A stretch of 64,000 bases of DNA, taken from Agrobacterium tumefaciens (GTDB taxonomy: Bacteria; Pseudomonadota; Alphaproteobacteria; Rhizobiales; Rhizobiaceae). Made by a program: the position numbers and the translations under genes. The notes beneath the pieces are model-generated. The model was not told the DNA's origin. It worked only from the letters and a program-made list of their open reading frames with translations, and made no database searches. The DNA is taken from the NCBI GenBank assembly GCA_017744915.1, contig JAGIAH010000013.1, positions 1 to 64,000 on the forward strand, in the 5' to 3' direction. Positions 36,741-46,825 of the stretch are shown here, piece by piece (position 1 is the first letter of the stretch; every line of letters begins with the position of its first letter).

Positions 36741-38180
36741 TTATGCGGTCTTCTTCACTTCGGCATAGGCGGCAAGCGCTCTTTCCCGTGCCCTGGCATG
36801 GTCGACAATCGGTCTGGGATAGGTTTTCCCAAGCTCGATGCCCGCCTTGTCCAGCAGCTCTTTCGGGGCCTGAAACGGCTTGTGAATGAATTTCCGGTCG
36901 AGTTTCTCAAGCTCCGGCACAAAGCGGCGTACATAGTCGCCATCCCCGTCGAATTTCTCGCCCTGAAGGATGGGATTGAAGATGCGAAAGAATGGCGAGG
37001 CATCCGCGCCCGAACCCGCCACCCATTGCCAGTTGGCGGCGTTGGAGGCGGCATCCGCATCCACGAGCGTATCGCGGAACCATTTCTCGCCCTTCCGCCA
37101 GTCGATCAGCAAATGTTTGATGAGGAAGGACGCGACGATCATGCGGACCCGGTTGTGCATGGTGCCATGTTGCCACAATTGCCGCATGCCGGCATCCACG
37201 ATGGGATATCCTGTCATGCCGCGTGTCCAGGCCTTGAAGGATTTCTCATCGTTCCGCCAGGGAAAAGCGTCGAAACTGTCGTTCCAGTTCTTTTCGTCCA
37301 GTTCGGGAAAATGAAACAGCAGATGATAGCAGAATTCCCGCCAGACGAGTTCCTTGCGGAAGCGGCCGATATCATGGGAGGCGATATGCCTCGAAAGCCC
37401 CTTCGTCGCGTGCCAGACGGCGGCGGGCGATATTTCGCCTGAGGCCAGATGCGGCGAAAGCAGCGAAGTCGCAGGTTTTGCTGGAAAATCCCGGCCTTCT
37501 TCATAACCTTTCAGGGCACCGTCGATGAAATCATCGAGTTTTTCCAACGCGCCGTTTTCGCCGGGCACCCAGATGTCACTGAAACCCTTTGCCCAGTCCG
37601 GCCTGGTGGGCAGCAGCTTCCAGTCGGAGAGTTTTTCGGATTTCGGCCATGTCTTCGGCGCCTTCAGGCTCTTCGGCGCATCCACCGGCGCATGTGGCTC
37701 ATCGCCACCCTCCAGCGCCCGCCAGAAGGGCGTATAGACGCGGTAAGGCCCGCCTGATTTCGTCTGCAGTCGGGATGGCTCATGCAGCAGCTGGCCGGAG
37801 AAGCTGCGAACCGTCAGGCCGTCTTCCCGCAGCGTCTGTTTCAGCACCCTGTCGGTGGTGATACCGGTTGAATCATAACGGCGGTTCCAGAACAGGGCGT
37901 CAGCCCCGGTTTCAGATATCAGCCGGCGCAGCGTCTTCTCGGTATCGCCACTGAGAAAGAGAAGACGACTGCCGATTTTTTCCAGCGCGGCGGCAAGCGA
38001 AGCGAGGGAATGATGAAGCCACCATTGCTGCGCGCCGCCCAGCGGCCCGGAGGATTGTTCGCGGATATAGACCGGGATCACGGGACCGTTGTGATCCATC
38101 GCGGCAAGCAGGGCGAGATTGTCCGAAAGGCGCAGGTCCTTGCGGAACCAGACAATGGCGGGGGAGGCTGATGTTGGCAT
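36741..38180 (-). CDS. phrB: Deoxyribodipyrimidine photolyase (class I CPD photolyase)
   Basis: This 479-residue flavoprotein repairs UV cyclobutane dimers with blue light. The N-terminal antenna domain starts IVWFRKDLRLSDNLAL. The C-terminal FAD and DNA-binding domain has WREFCYHLLFHFPE and the signature TGYPIVDAGMRQLWQHGTMH followed by NRVRMIVASFL and IDWRKGEKWF. All key aromatic residues appear intact. It is monocistronic and upstream of the cysK operon on the same strand with about 120 bases between. Confidence 0.96.
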   Translation of the reverse strand: MPTSASPAIVWFRKDLRLSDNLALLAAMDHNGPVIPVYIREQSSGPLGGAQQWWLHHSLASLAAALEKIGSRLLFLSGDTEKTLRRLISETGADALFWNRRYDSTGITTDRVLKQTLREDGLTVRSFSGQLLHEPSRLQTKSGGPYRVYTPFWRALEGGDEPHAPVDAPKSLKAPKTWPKSEKLSDWKLLPTRPDWAKGFSDIWVPGENGALEKLDDFIDGALKGYEEGRDFPAKPATSLLSPHLASGEISPAAVWHATKGLSRHIASHDIGRFRKELVWREFCYHLLFHFPELDEKNWNDSFDAFPWRNDEKSFKAWTRGMTGYPIVDAGMRQLWQHGTMHNRVRMIVASFLIKHLLIDWRKGEKWFRDTLVDADAASNAANWQWVAGSGADASPFFRIFNPILQGEKFDGDGDYVRRFVPELEKLDRKFIHKPFQAPKELLDKAGIELGKTYPRPIVDHARARERALAAYAEVKKTA

Positions 38181-38353
38181 GAAAGGACCCGGTTCACTTC
38201 GGCTTGAACGAGTGTTGAACCGCTTTGTTCCGCAAATCAGCTAGAATGGAAAGAAGGGGGACATGGTTTATCGAGGGTTATTTTTTCGCCCTTGAAACCG
38301 AAAGCGAAGGGAACCAACTGGAGGAGCCGGCGTTTGTCGCGGGTTAATAGAGC

Positions 38354-38650
38354 ATGGAAGTGCAATCAATGTTGCTGAATGATGTTAAGTGGGAAAAGTC
38401 CGTTACCATATCCCTTGAAAACGGCGCTCCCCGGATTTTCAACGGCGTTTATGAAGCCTTCGATTTTCTCCAGCATGAATGGCCCGAACGCGGCGGCAAG
38501 GCGCATGAACAGGCGCTGCGCCTGTGCCGCGCCTCGCTGATGGGCGACGTGGCGGGGGAAATTGCCCGCACCGCCTTCGTCGCGGCCAGCCGGCAGGCGC
38601 AATGCCTGATGGAGGACAAGGCGGAAGCGCACAATAAAATCGTATCCTGA
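38354..38650 (+). CDS. DUF982 protein
   Basis: This 98-residue protein of DUF982, a family nearly restricted to Rhizobiales, has VSL-type N-terminal strands (KSVTISLENGAPRIFNGVYE) and the helical core FLQHEWPERGGKAHEQALRL with CRASL. Function unknown. Many copies occur per rhizobial genome. An internal ATG at 38369 is an alternative start. A strong terminator follows. Confidence 0.82.
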   Translation: MEVQSMLLNDVKWEKSVTISLENGAPRIFNGVYEAFDFLQHEWPERGGKAHEQALRLCRASLMGDVAGEIARTAFVAASRQAQCLMEDKAEAHNKIVS

Positions 38651-38675
38651 GCGGATTTTCAGGACAGATGCAAAA

Positions 38676-38710
38676 AGGGCCACCCGCGAAGACCGGGTGG
38701 CCTTGTTTTT
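38676..38710 (+). terminator. Rho-independent terminator after the DUF982 gene
   Basis: GGCCACCCG (38678-38686) pairs with CGGGTGGCC (38694-38702), with A-T pairs extending the stem, followed by TTGTTTTTT. It lies 28 bases after the stop. Confidence 0.9.
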
Positions 38711-38777
38711 TAAGGGGTCAGGAAACGGGTTGTTTCGGACGCAGGATATGGCATCGTGTCTGCCCGAAAGCGGATGA

Positions 38778-39344
38778 ATGAATGTGATGACCAACCATTA
38801 CGGCTATATTGTTTTTCCGACAGCGCTCGGCCATTGCGGTCTTGCATGGGGAGGGCGCGGCATCGCCCGTCTGCAATTGCCCGGTGCTGACGCGGGTGAG
38901 ACCGAAAGGCTTATTCTGAAACGTCTGCCGTCATCCACGATCGCGGTGCCGGAGACACGCACGCGTGAGGTGATTTCGATGGTTACCCGTTATTTCAGCG
39001 GTGAGCCGATCGATTTTGCCGCCGTCGAACTCGATCTGGCCGGGCAGGAACGCTTCTTCCTCGATGTTTATGCGGTTGCGCGGCAGATCGGCTGGGGCAG
39101 CACCACGACCTATGGCGGCATTGTAAAGACCCTTGGCCTTGGCATGGAAAAGGCCCGCGATGTCGGCCAGGCCATGGCGAAAAATCCGGTGCCGCTGATC
39201 ATTCCCTGTCACCGTGTTCTGGCCGCCGGCGGCAGGCTGGGCGGCTTTTCCGCGCCGGGCGGAACCACCACCAAATTGCGCATGCTGGATCTCGAAAATG
39301 CCGGGCGCAGCCGCGCCGATGAAGCGCAGGGCAGCCTGTTTTGA
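38778..39344 (+). CDS. ogt: Methylated-DNA--protein-cysteine methyltransferase
   Basis: This is a 188-residue suicide repair protein for O6-alkylguanine. The active site IPCHRVLAAGG carries the acceptor cysteine, the helix-turn-helix contains GWGSTTTYGGIVKTLG with the arginine-finger-like region, and GGFSAPGGTTTKLRML is the usual C-terminal part. The N-terminal domain is of the Ogt/MGMT type without the Ada activator domain. A second in-frame ATG at 38787 is possible. Confidence 0.94.
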   Translation: MNVMTNHYGYIVFPTALGHCGLAWGGRGIARLQLPGADAGETERLILKRLPSSTIAVPETRTREVISMVTRYFSGEPIDFAAVELDLAGQERFFLDVYAVARQIGWGSTTTYGGIVKTLGLGMEKARDVGQAMAKNPVPLIIPCHRVLAAGGRLGGFSAPGGTTTKLRMLDLENAGRSRADEAQGSLF

Positions 39345-39457
39345 AGCAATGACAGATCAGTGCGCATGAATAGGCGTCTGATTTCTGCCCATTTCTCGTC
39401 AAATTGTCGCTAAATTGTCACAATACACGGACGCCCTCTAACATAAGGGCGAGACGT

Positions 39458-39901
39458 TTGAGAGTATCCGCGTTAATTCTATCCGCTGCCTTGTCTTTTA
39501 CAGTCCTGGCGCCAGCCTCGGCCGGCATGCTGAACCAGGCCGAGAAATACACCGGGTTGCATGAATCGAAGAACAACAAGAGCCTGAAGACCATTCTTGG
39601 GGCAAATCCCCGCAGCACGCCGTGGTGCGGTCTTTTCCTGCATGCCGTCGCCAGCAAGGCCGGCCGGCAGTCTCCCAAATCTTATGGGTTTGCGAAATCC
39701 TGGACGTCTTTCGGTTACGCCGTTCCAGTCAACCAGGCCAAACCCGGCGATGTCGTCGTTATTCGCAATGGTCGCGGTTATCATGCCGGCATTCTGAAGA
39801 GCATGAGCGGCAAGACGGCCCAAATCCTCGGCGGCAACCAGTCCGGCCGGGTGCAGGTGTCCAATTTCAATCGCAGGGCCATTGTTTCCGTCCGCCGCTG
39901 A
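39458..39901 (+). CDS. Secreted TIGR02594-family (NlpC/P60-like) protein
   Basis: This 147-residue protein has a signal peptide (VSALILSAALSFTVLAPASA). The mature domain resembles CHAP/NlpC-type amidases of family TIGR02594, with a cysteine in TPWCGLFLHAVASKAG and a histidine in NGRGYHAGILKSM. These give a potential Cys-His dyad for peptidoglycan or peptide cleavage. The start is a TTG with AAGGG eight bases upstream; longer frames have no ribosome site. Confidence 0.78.
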   Translation: MRVSALILSAALSFTVLAPASAGMLNQAEKYTGLHESKNNKSLKTILGANPRSTPWCGLFLHAVASKAGRQSPKSYGFAKSWTSFGYAVPVNQAKPGDVVVIRNGRGYHAGILKSMSGKTAQILGGNQSGRVQVSNFNRRAIVSVRR

Positions 39902-39967
39902 AGACCGGACAGACCACCATCTTCTCTATAAAGGCGGGCCATGGCCCGCCTTATGCGTTTAAAGGGC

Positions 39968-40814
<847 letters not shown>

Positions 40815-40910
40815 CGTTCCTATGGCCCGGTAACACAGGGCCGGGACGAAAACGCCACGAACCGGATCGGGCGAGTGCAGCTTCACTTCGCTCTTCACGA
40901 GATGTTTTTG

Positions 40911-40934
40911 AGAAAAATGGCTCCCCGGGCCGGA
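40911..40934. repeat. attL direct repeat
   Basis: The 24-bp left copy (AGAAAAATGG at its start, GGGCCGGA at its end) is identical to 58,208-58,231. It duplicates the last 17 encoded bases of tRNA-Asn, CCA included, plus the 7 bases beyond its 3' end. The chromosomal gene order outside it stays intact. Confidence 0.9.
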
Positions 40935-41026
40935 GAGATTTGAGAAAATCAAACTTCGTCGCTTAGGGAGATTTTTCTGACGTTACAGTGCGTTAGAGCA
41001 TGATACGTTTTGCGGTCTCATTTCTC

Positions 41027-41057
41027 GGTGTACCTCTCTGGTAGCGTCGGGTGTACC
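41027..41057. repeat. Two GGTGTACC motifs near the left end
   Basis: GGTGTACC occurs at 41,027-41,034 and 41,050-41,057, with a 23-bp period, in the 220-base region between attL and the TIR gene. The same motif, with GGTACC variants, recurs next to the integrase start. They are candidate integrase arm sites or operators. Confidence 0.45.
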
Positions 41058-41154
41058 TAGTGTCAATCGCGTAGCTAATCGAAATCAACAACAAAGTTTA
41101 GTTTGCATAGCCTTTGCATTCCGCTCATCCTGTGCGGGAATCGCGGGGGGCATA

Positions 41155-42306
41155 ATGCAGTCAGACGAACAGAACGTTTTTCTAAGTTATACGTCAGGAG
41201 ATAGGGATAGGGTCGAACCGATTGCGGACAGGCTTGCCGCGTCAGGGATTGACGCTTGGATAGATGTTAAGCGGTTGAAGGCGGGCCAGAACTGGGACTT
41301 CGAGATAAGACGCGCTCTCGAACGGGCTGTCGTCATCGTCGTTTTCATCTCAAACAAATCGGTAACTAAGCGTGGATATGTCCAGCGAGAAATCCGGCTG
41401 GGGTTGGAAAAGGCTGAAGAAAAGCTGGCGGACGATATTTATCTTATCCCGGTTCTGCTTGATGATGACGTGATTGTTCCTAACCAAATCAAAGACCTCC
41501 AATTCCTCCGGGCCTCTGATGAGAGCTTCGAACAAAACCTCATCGATGCGATTAAACATCAATTTGAACGGATTGGTTCGACAATTGAGGGGCTACAAGG
41601 TGAGGCCGAAATACGCTGGCAGTACTACAGTCTAAAGGAATTCCGCGACGGTTTACCGGGCATGGAAATCGATTTAAGGCTTATAAGATTTATCTCTGAG
41701 AGATATCCATTACTTCATCAGGCAGGTGAAGTTATAAAAGGTGACATGCTTCAATCATTAATGGGGATGCGATACCAGACTTTACTGCCTGACCCAGAGT
41801 GCTTTAATTTTGGACAAGACCGTTTCAGGCGTATTCATACTTTGGACGCACAGCCCCAGACGCCGAAAATTCGCGGAAGGGTGCTTTCTATCGTGTATTC
41901 GCTGTATAGCTACCATGCAGGGGCAGCGCACCCAAATCTCGGCTTTTCATCATATTGCTTCCTGATTGATCCTTTGTGCCAGATCGACCAGTTGTCGGAG
42001 ATTTTTGAAGACGCGGCTGCTGCTTTCTTGGTGCTACAGTCGGAGGTTAGGTCACAGCTTCTTGCACCTGACGCCGAAGAAGAAATCGATTTTCCCTCAG
42101 ATGAGGATTGGATTAAGCGAGGCACCGATGACTGGAGCGCAATGCGCGCATTCGGTTTTGACGACACAGGCCTACAAATACATTTTGCCCCATATGAAGT
42201 CGCATCCTATGCCGCTGGGCCGCAGGTTGTCCATGTTGCATATGAAAAATTCGCTCATCTTGTATCGCAAGTGTTCAAGTCTGCTTTGGATATCGAATAT
42301 CTTTGA
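41155..42306 (+). CDS. TIR-domain protein with C-terminal DUF3298/RsiV-like domain
   Basis: The 383-residue protein has no signal or membrane segment. Residues 5-135 form a bacterial TIR domain: NVFLSYTSGDRDRVEPIADR, AWIDVKRLKAGQNWDFEI and a conserved glutamate in GYVQRE (about residue 79), the likely NADase site. Residues about 220-383 match DUF3298/RsiV C-terminal domains: YSLYSYHAGAAHPNLGF, a DxxxQIDQLSEIF segment and LQIHFAPYEVASYAAGPQVV. In Bacillus RsiV this domain binds lysozyme. Bacterial TIR proteins usually deplete NAD+ on phage sensing. So the C-terminal part may be a sensor (inference). GGGGGG precedes the ATG. It sits at the edge of the element and converges with the phage operon. 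Confidence 0.85.
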   Translation: MQSDEQNVFLSYTSGDRDRVEPIADRLAASGIDAWIDVKRLKAGQNWDFEIRRALERAVVIVVFISNKSVTKRGYVQREIRLGLEKAEEKLADDIYLIPVLLDDDVIVPNQIKDLQFLRASDESFEQNLIDAIKHQFERIGSTIEGLQGEAEIRWQYYSLKEFRDGLPGMEIDLRLIRFISERYPLLHQAGEVIKGDMLQSLMGMRYQTLLPDPECFNFGQDRFRRIHTLDAQPQTPKIRGRVLSIVYSLYSYHAGAAHPNLGFSSYCFLIDPLCQIDQLSEIFEDAAAAFLVLQSEVRSQLLAPDAEEEIDFPSDEDWIKRGTDDWSAMRAFGFDDTGLQIHFAPYEVASYAAGPQVVHVAYEKFAHLVSQVFKSALDIEYL

Positions 42307-42307
42307 T

Positions 42308-42352
42308 AAAAAAAACCGACACGCCATCAGCCTGAACTGGTGACATGTCGGT
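42308..42352 (-). terminator. Terminator of the leftward phage operon
   Basis: Read on the minus strand, an ACCGACA...TGTCGGT stem with an internal CCAG/CTGG-type extension is followed by eight T residues. It begins just after the TIR stop and faces the gp16-like gene. A second inverted repeat (GTCACGG at 42,441-42,447 with CCGTGGC at 42,457-42,463) lies nearer the gene and could stop TIR transcription from the other side. Confidence 0.7.
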
Positions 42353-42473
42353 GAGTATTGCAGAACATTTGGTGCGACGATAATGTGAAGGAGTTCGGAT
42401 TGCCGAACACCGCCCCTTCGCTAGAGGCTCAAGAATGAAGGTCACGGTGAGTGAGGCCGTGGCTTTCTCTTGA

Positions 42474-45400
42474 TTAGCGGCTGTCCTTCACAGGAAGCCC
42501 CCTTACAACCGTGTTAGCGAACCAGAGCATGGGCAGTGTGTTCTGGAACGGAAGCGTCCCGAACATTGCTCTGGCATCTCGTTGAGAGAACGGGCTGCCC
42601 TGAACTGCACCGGCAACGCCCCGCACGGAGTTCATGGCGTTGTCGATCATCCCCAGTGCAGGGAAGGCAGCCAGCCCCTGTGAGGGTTGTCCGGTGACAC
42701 GACTGTCAAAGAGAGGATCAAACCCGGCGACATAGGCCATGTTGTCGGCTACAGCAGGAAAGATGGAGTAGAAACCCGCTCTTTGGAAGGCTGCTGCGGC
42801 TACCTTTTGCGGTGACAAGCGTTTTTCCAGCCAGTCTTCGCGGTCGCTTCTGCCGATGGCCTGAAGATGTGTCTGCCCTACATACGCAAGGCTTCCGAAT
42901 GTCATCGTTCCAAGTATCATGGACATACTCTCCCAGTCCCGCATGTGAACATTGTGAAGAGTATTCTTCGTCCATGCACCCAGCATGAAACCACGGAACT
43001 GGAAGAACAGCTTACCTAGAGTGTGCCCCAGCATAGTGTTCGTCTGGCCTAAATCGTTCTCTTGGATAATCTTCCGGGTCCACCGGAAGATGGCGTGTTC
43101 GAATGCGCCGCGTACTTCGGGGTTCCACTCCTCCAGATTGAGACGTTTCAGCTTGGAGCCTTCACGCTCACCTGTGGTTTCACCCGCGTTCTTTCGGATT
43201 TCTTCAAAGATGCGGTCCTGCATCTCATCACTGAGACCCAGCACACGCATACGCTTCCGGTTCACCCGAGCACCTTCCTCGCTCATGTCGATGAACTTTT
43301 GAAGGACGGCTTTGGATGCCCACCTCTGGAGGTAAGCGTTAATGGGAGCCATACCACTAACAACTGTCATTGCCCTCGCGCCACGGCTCATCGCCCCTTC
43401 AGCGCGTAGCATCAACGATGATTTACCGGCGTTTGTTATCGGCGCCCCAAAGTCATCCGTCACGATATGGCTCATGCCCCGCAGGTAGTCAGTTCCCGCC
43501 GTGCTGATCCACTCCAGAGCCTCCGCATCCGCATCAGCTAACTTTCCGGTTCTAGCGTCTCGCATAAAGGTGCGCAGCCCCGGCATGGAGCGAATAGCTG
43601 TCTTGAGACCTAAGCCACAGGTAATCATCCCAATCTCGGCAAGCTGCGCCATCCCCACCTGACCCATCACACGGAGGAAGTTGTAGTCACGGATCATTCG
43701 AACAGCCGAAGCCATGTTTGACTGATCGAACTTCGACGGCGTGCCGGTGATGCCATCGAACAAGAACTGAAGTCGGTCCACGTCAGCATCAACGCTTTCA
43801 CGCATTCCCCTAGTGGCACCTTCACTCGACGCGATAGCGCGCACCTGTTTGATGACCTTCTCCCAGTCAGCGCGGCTGTGCACGCCGTCCACCAGATAAC
43901 GCGGATGAAGGTCTTCTTCACCGGGCCTCCAGTTGGGGTTCTCGACCTGCAAACGGGACATTGCAATGGCCCCTGACATCTGGCGATTGTAGCTCTCAAA
44001 AAGGAACTGAGCATCGTCGTGAAAGAGTTCGGCTACGCGCACTTCACGTGGCCCGTTCTTGGTCTGGAGGGTCATGCTGAAGTTCTCGTCAAGCAACTGC
44101 CTGCGCTTCCCTCTAGCCTGACCAGCCTTGCCAGCATCACGGCCAGCCATGCCGCCCACGACCATCTCAATGTCTTCAGGGTCGAGACCGACGTTCTCAA
44201 GGTTCATCCGCATCTCGTCCATATCGAGAGACGAGAAGATGCGAGCGGCTGAGAGTTCCTGACCGGCCTCAACCTGCTCCAAGCGCTTCACGTACCCGGC
44301 AGCAATCTTGTCGGCCTTCACCTTCTCGATGTCAGCATTGCGGCCTTGGATCGCCTGAGAGATGAGGCGCGCCATTCCGTTCGAACCGAGCTCATCCTGA
44401 AGTTCGCGGAACCGTTGCCAGTGCACCAAACGGGGAACGTAGGTGTCACTTTCACTCAAGCCTTCCCAGCCCTTCATCGGGGCGCGTTGGGTACCGTCTA
44501 GCGCCAAGTGGTCGCCCTGAGTTAGCTTCACATAGGCGGCGCTGATCTTGTTCCATTCCTGCTTCATTCGCATCACGGCAGGGTCGAACTCAGCAAGCGG
44601 GTCGGTCGAGCGAATAGCTGCTGTGATCTGCTGACGGAACGCGGTTTCCTCGCCGTTCATTCCCGCAGCCCATCCGAGATTGTTCCGCTCCTTGAAGTCG
44701 GACCATGCAGAACGATAGGCGCGGCTCCAAGAGATGTCGAAGCGGCGCTGTATCATGATCTGGTCTTCGGTGATTGCGCGGGACGTAGCGCCACCCTTCT
44801 TCTGACCTACCGTCTCTTCAGGCATGAGATTACCGAGAGCGCGAACAAGTGGGTTCTCAGATGCCTTCAAGCGCCCCGTCAAGTCCCAGCGATGCCAGCC
44901 GTTAAGGGCCGAGTTATCCTGAGCATCCACGAAGTTCTTGTTGAGGTATTCCGAGATATCGGTGCGGATAGGGTTACGCGATGCCGGGTTCTGGGCTGCA
45001 CCTACTGAACGGCCCATCTCAACGCTCGACATAAGCTCCCGTGAGTGCTTGACGAGTGTGTTGGCTTCTTCAGCATTTGCGACGTTACGCCCCATTGAGC
45101 CGAAGGCTGCACCGAAAGCGAGACCACCGGCACCGGCATAAATCAGGTTCTCAGCCTCCCACGTTGGTTTGAGTTGAGACATCACCCCTTCGAGTGCCAG
45201 GTTGGCTGTAGCGCCCTCAGTGGCTCCCGCGAGGATGCGAGCCACGCGCCCTCCCTTGATTGCGCCACCGATGGGAGACGCTGCCACGGTTGCCAGCCAT
45301 CCGGCAGGATCAACGATGGACGCACCAAGCCTCAAGCCGATGCCCGTTGCTCCCATTGCCGAAAGCTTCTGCTCAACTTCAATATCCTTCCGGAGACGGT

Positions 45401-46712
45401 TCAGCCGCTGGTCGAAGTCGGCAGACGAGTGACTGTCGCTGAGATATCCGAGATACTGTGTCGGTACGTCTGCGGCGCGCTCCTTCAGAATCTCTTGCGA
45501 GACGGTGAAGTTCACGTCCGGTGCGGGTCTGCCTGCTTGTTCAAATGCCCAGCCAATTACAGACTCCTGCTTCATGGCCTCCCAAGCACCACGACCGAAG
45601 CCGAAGGACTCTTCGTCACGTCGCTTTTCCATTTGGGCACGTTCGATGTCGTTGTAGGGGTCTGGCGATTTCAGGATGCCGAAACCGCGTCCCATGTCTG
45701 GAACTGGAGGATATTCAGGGGTGTCACGAATGGTGCCGTCCAGCCCTTCGCCGCTCATCTTCTTTTCGGCCCATGCCCGCATGTCATCAACAGACTGAAC
45801 GGCCTTGAACACGTCCGGGTTAGCACCAATTGAGTCTGGCGAAATGATGCCGTTAACGGCTGCACCAGAGGGCGCACTGAGAACCTTAGCGGCGTCATGG
45901 GGGCCAAGGAACCAAGCAAGATACTGCTCACCCGCAGTCGGCACACGCCCAATCCGCTTATGAACAATGTCGGTGTATTCCTTCAAAATCCAAGGCGCGG
46001 CTTTGGCCTGCTGCTCAGGGTCTAGCCGGTTCGTTAGGTTCAGGTCTGGGCGCGATTTAGCGACACCGTTCCAAGTGCCCTCAATAATTTGAAAAGGGCC
46101 GTGAGCGCTTGATGCGCCACCTGCATTGGGGACATTTCTGAACATGCTTTCCGCGCCACCAATCCGGTAAAGAACATCACTGTCCACGCCTGCGGTTGCT
46201 GCCTGCTGCTCCAGAGAGTTCCACCACGAAGGTAGGGCGCGAGATTTGGCACTTATGCTGCTCGCGGGTGCCGTGGGCGTAACAGAAGGAGATTGCGCCA
46301 TGAGCTTCGACAAGCTCTCACGTGCCCATTCTTCTGCTTGGCTGACATCAGCACTTTTGTACGCCCCTGCGGGGTGCCAGCCCCAGACAGTCGGAGTGTC
46401 CCGAACGTCAAGATGAAGGCTGCTCCCCGATGGGTAAATGCCAACACCACGGGCACCGAGACCAATTGCGGCGTCCAGAATACTGCGTTTCTGTCCGTCA
46501 TCATACCCGGAAATATCAAGGTCAAGTGCATTGCGGTGCACATGTTGACTGTTATTTGCGCCGCCTGCCTTGGCGTTCCGGGTGGGGTCACGATAACCGG
46601 ACCTGACACGAATATCAGGGAGTCCCGCATTGGAGGCAAGACCATCAAGCATTGCCTTTGCGTTAGGTGACAGATTGTCGATGTCTCCACCGAGATTTAT
46701 AAGGTTTGCCAT
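42474..46712 (-). CDS. Podovirus internal virion protein, gp16-like, with M15 peptidase and transglycosylase domains
   Basis: This 1412-residue protein starts with an M15 peptidase domain (residues 1-115): HVHRNALDLDI holds zinc ligands at H57 and D64, and SLHLDVRD holds H100. A lytic transglycosylase/lysozyme-like domain follows (about 163-290), with a glutamate in RIGGAESMF and the substrate groove AHGPFQIIEGTW. The remaining 1100 residues are largely helical with a few hydrophobic stretches, like T7 gp16 (1318 residues), which forms the ejection conduit and digests the wall. The fused peptidase is absent from T7 gp16. AAGGAAC precedes the ATG. Last gene of the leftward operon. Confidence 0.82.
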   Translation of the reverse strand: MANLINLGGDIDNLSPNAKAMLDGLASNAGLPDIRVRSGYRDPTRNAKAGGANNSQHVHRNALDLDISGYDDGQKRSILDAAIGLGARGVGIYPSGSSLHLDVRDTPTVWGWHPAGAYKSADVSQAEEWARESLSKLMAQSPSVTPTAPASSISAKSRALPSWWNSLEQQAATAGVDSDVLYRIGGAESMFRNVPNAGGASSAHGPFQIIEGTWNGVAKSRPDLNLTNRLDPEQQAKAAPWILKEYTDIVHKRIGRVPTAGEQYLAWFLGPHDAAKVLSAPSGAAVNGIISPDSIGANPDVFKAVQSVDDMRAWAEKKMSGEGLDGTIRDTPEYPPVPDMGRGFGILKSPDPYNDIERAQMEKRRDEESFGFGRGAWEAMKQESVIGWAFEQAGRPAPDVNFTVSQEILKERAADVPTQYLGYLSDSHSSADFDQRLNRLRKDIEVEQKLSAMGATGIGLRLGASIVDPAGWLATVAASPIGGAIKGGRVARILAGATEGATANLALEGVMSQLKPTWEAENLIYAGAGGLAFGAAFGSMGRNVANAEEANTLVKHSRELMSSVEMGRSVGAAQNPASRNPIRTDISEYLNKNFVDAQDNSALNGWHRWDLTGRLKASENPLVRALGNLMPEETVGQKKGGATSRAITEDQIMIQRRFDISWSRAYRSAWSDFKERNNLGWAAGMNGEETAFRQQITAAIRSTDPLAEFDPAVMRMKQEWNKISAAYVKLTQGDHLALDGTQRAPMKGWEGLSESDTYVPRLVHWQRFRELQDELGSNGMARLISQAIQGRNADIEKVKADKIAAGYVKRLEQVEAGQELSAARIFSSLDMDEMRMNLENVGLDPEDIEMVVGGMAGRDAGKAGQARGKRRQLLDENFSMTLQTKNGPREVRVAELFHDDAQFLFESYNRQMSGAIAMSRLQVENPNWRPGEEDLHPRYLVDGVHSRADWEKVIKQVRAIASSEGATRGMRESVDADVDRLQFLFDGITGTPSKFDQSNMASAVRMIRDYNFLRVMGQVGMAQLAEIGMITCGLGLKTAIRSMPGLRTFMRDARTGKLADADAEALEWISTAGTDYLRGMSHIVTDDFGAPITNAGKSSLMLRAEGAMSRGARAMTVVSGMAPINAYLQRWASKAVLQKFIDMSEEGARVNRKRMRVLGLSDEMQDRIFEEIRKNAGETTGEREGSKLKRLNLEEWNPEVRGAFEHAIFRWTRKIIQENDLGQTNTMLGHTLGKLFFQFRGFMLGAWTKNTLHNVHMRDWESMSMILGTMTFGSLAYVGQTHLQAIGRSDREDWLEKRLSPQKVAAAAFQRAGFYSIFPAVADNMAYVAGFDPLFDSRVTGQPSQGLAAFPALGMIDNAMNSVRGVAGAVQGSPFSQRDARAMFGTLPFQNTLPMLWFANTVVRGLPVKDSR

Positions 46713-46825
46713 GATGGTTCCTTAGCTGCCCTTTATGGGCGCATGACGCGGCCATCCTCCGGCGCTGAGGGGCACCGAAGGTTGCGGCTTGGATTAACGT
46801 TGTGATGGGTTCTAAGACTCTGGGG

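Noticed and set aside
41155..42306. Naming the TIR protein as Thoeris ThsB
   Set aside because: No ThsA-type partner is present and the C-terminal domain is of a different kind.
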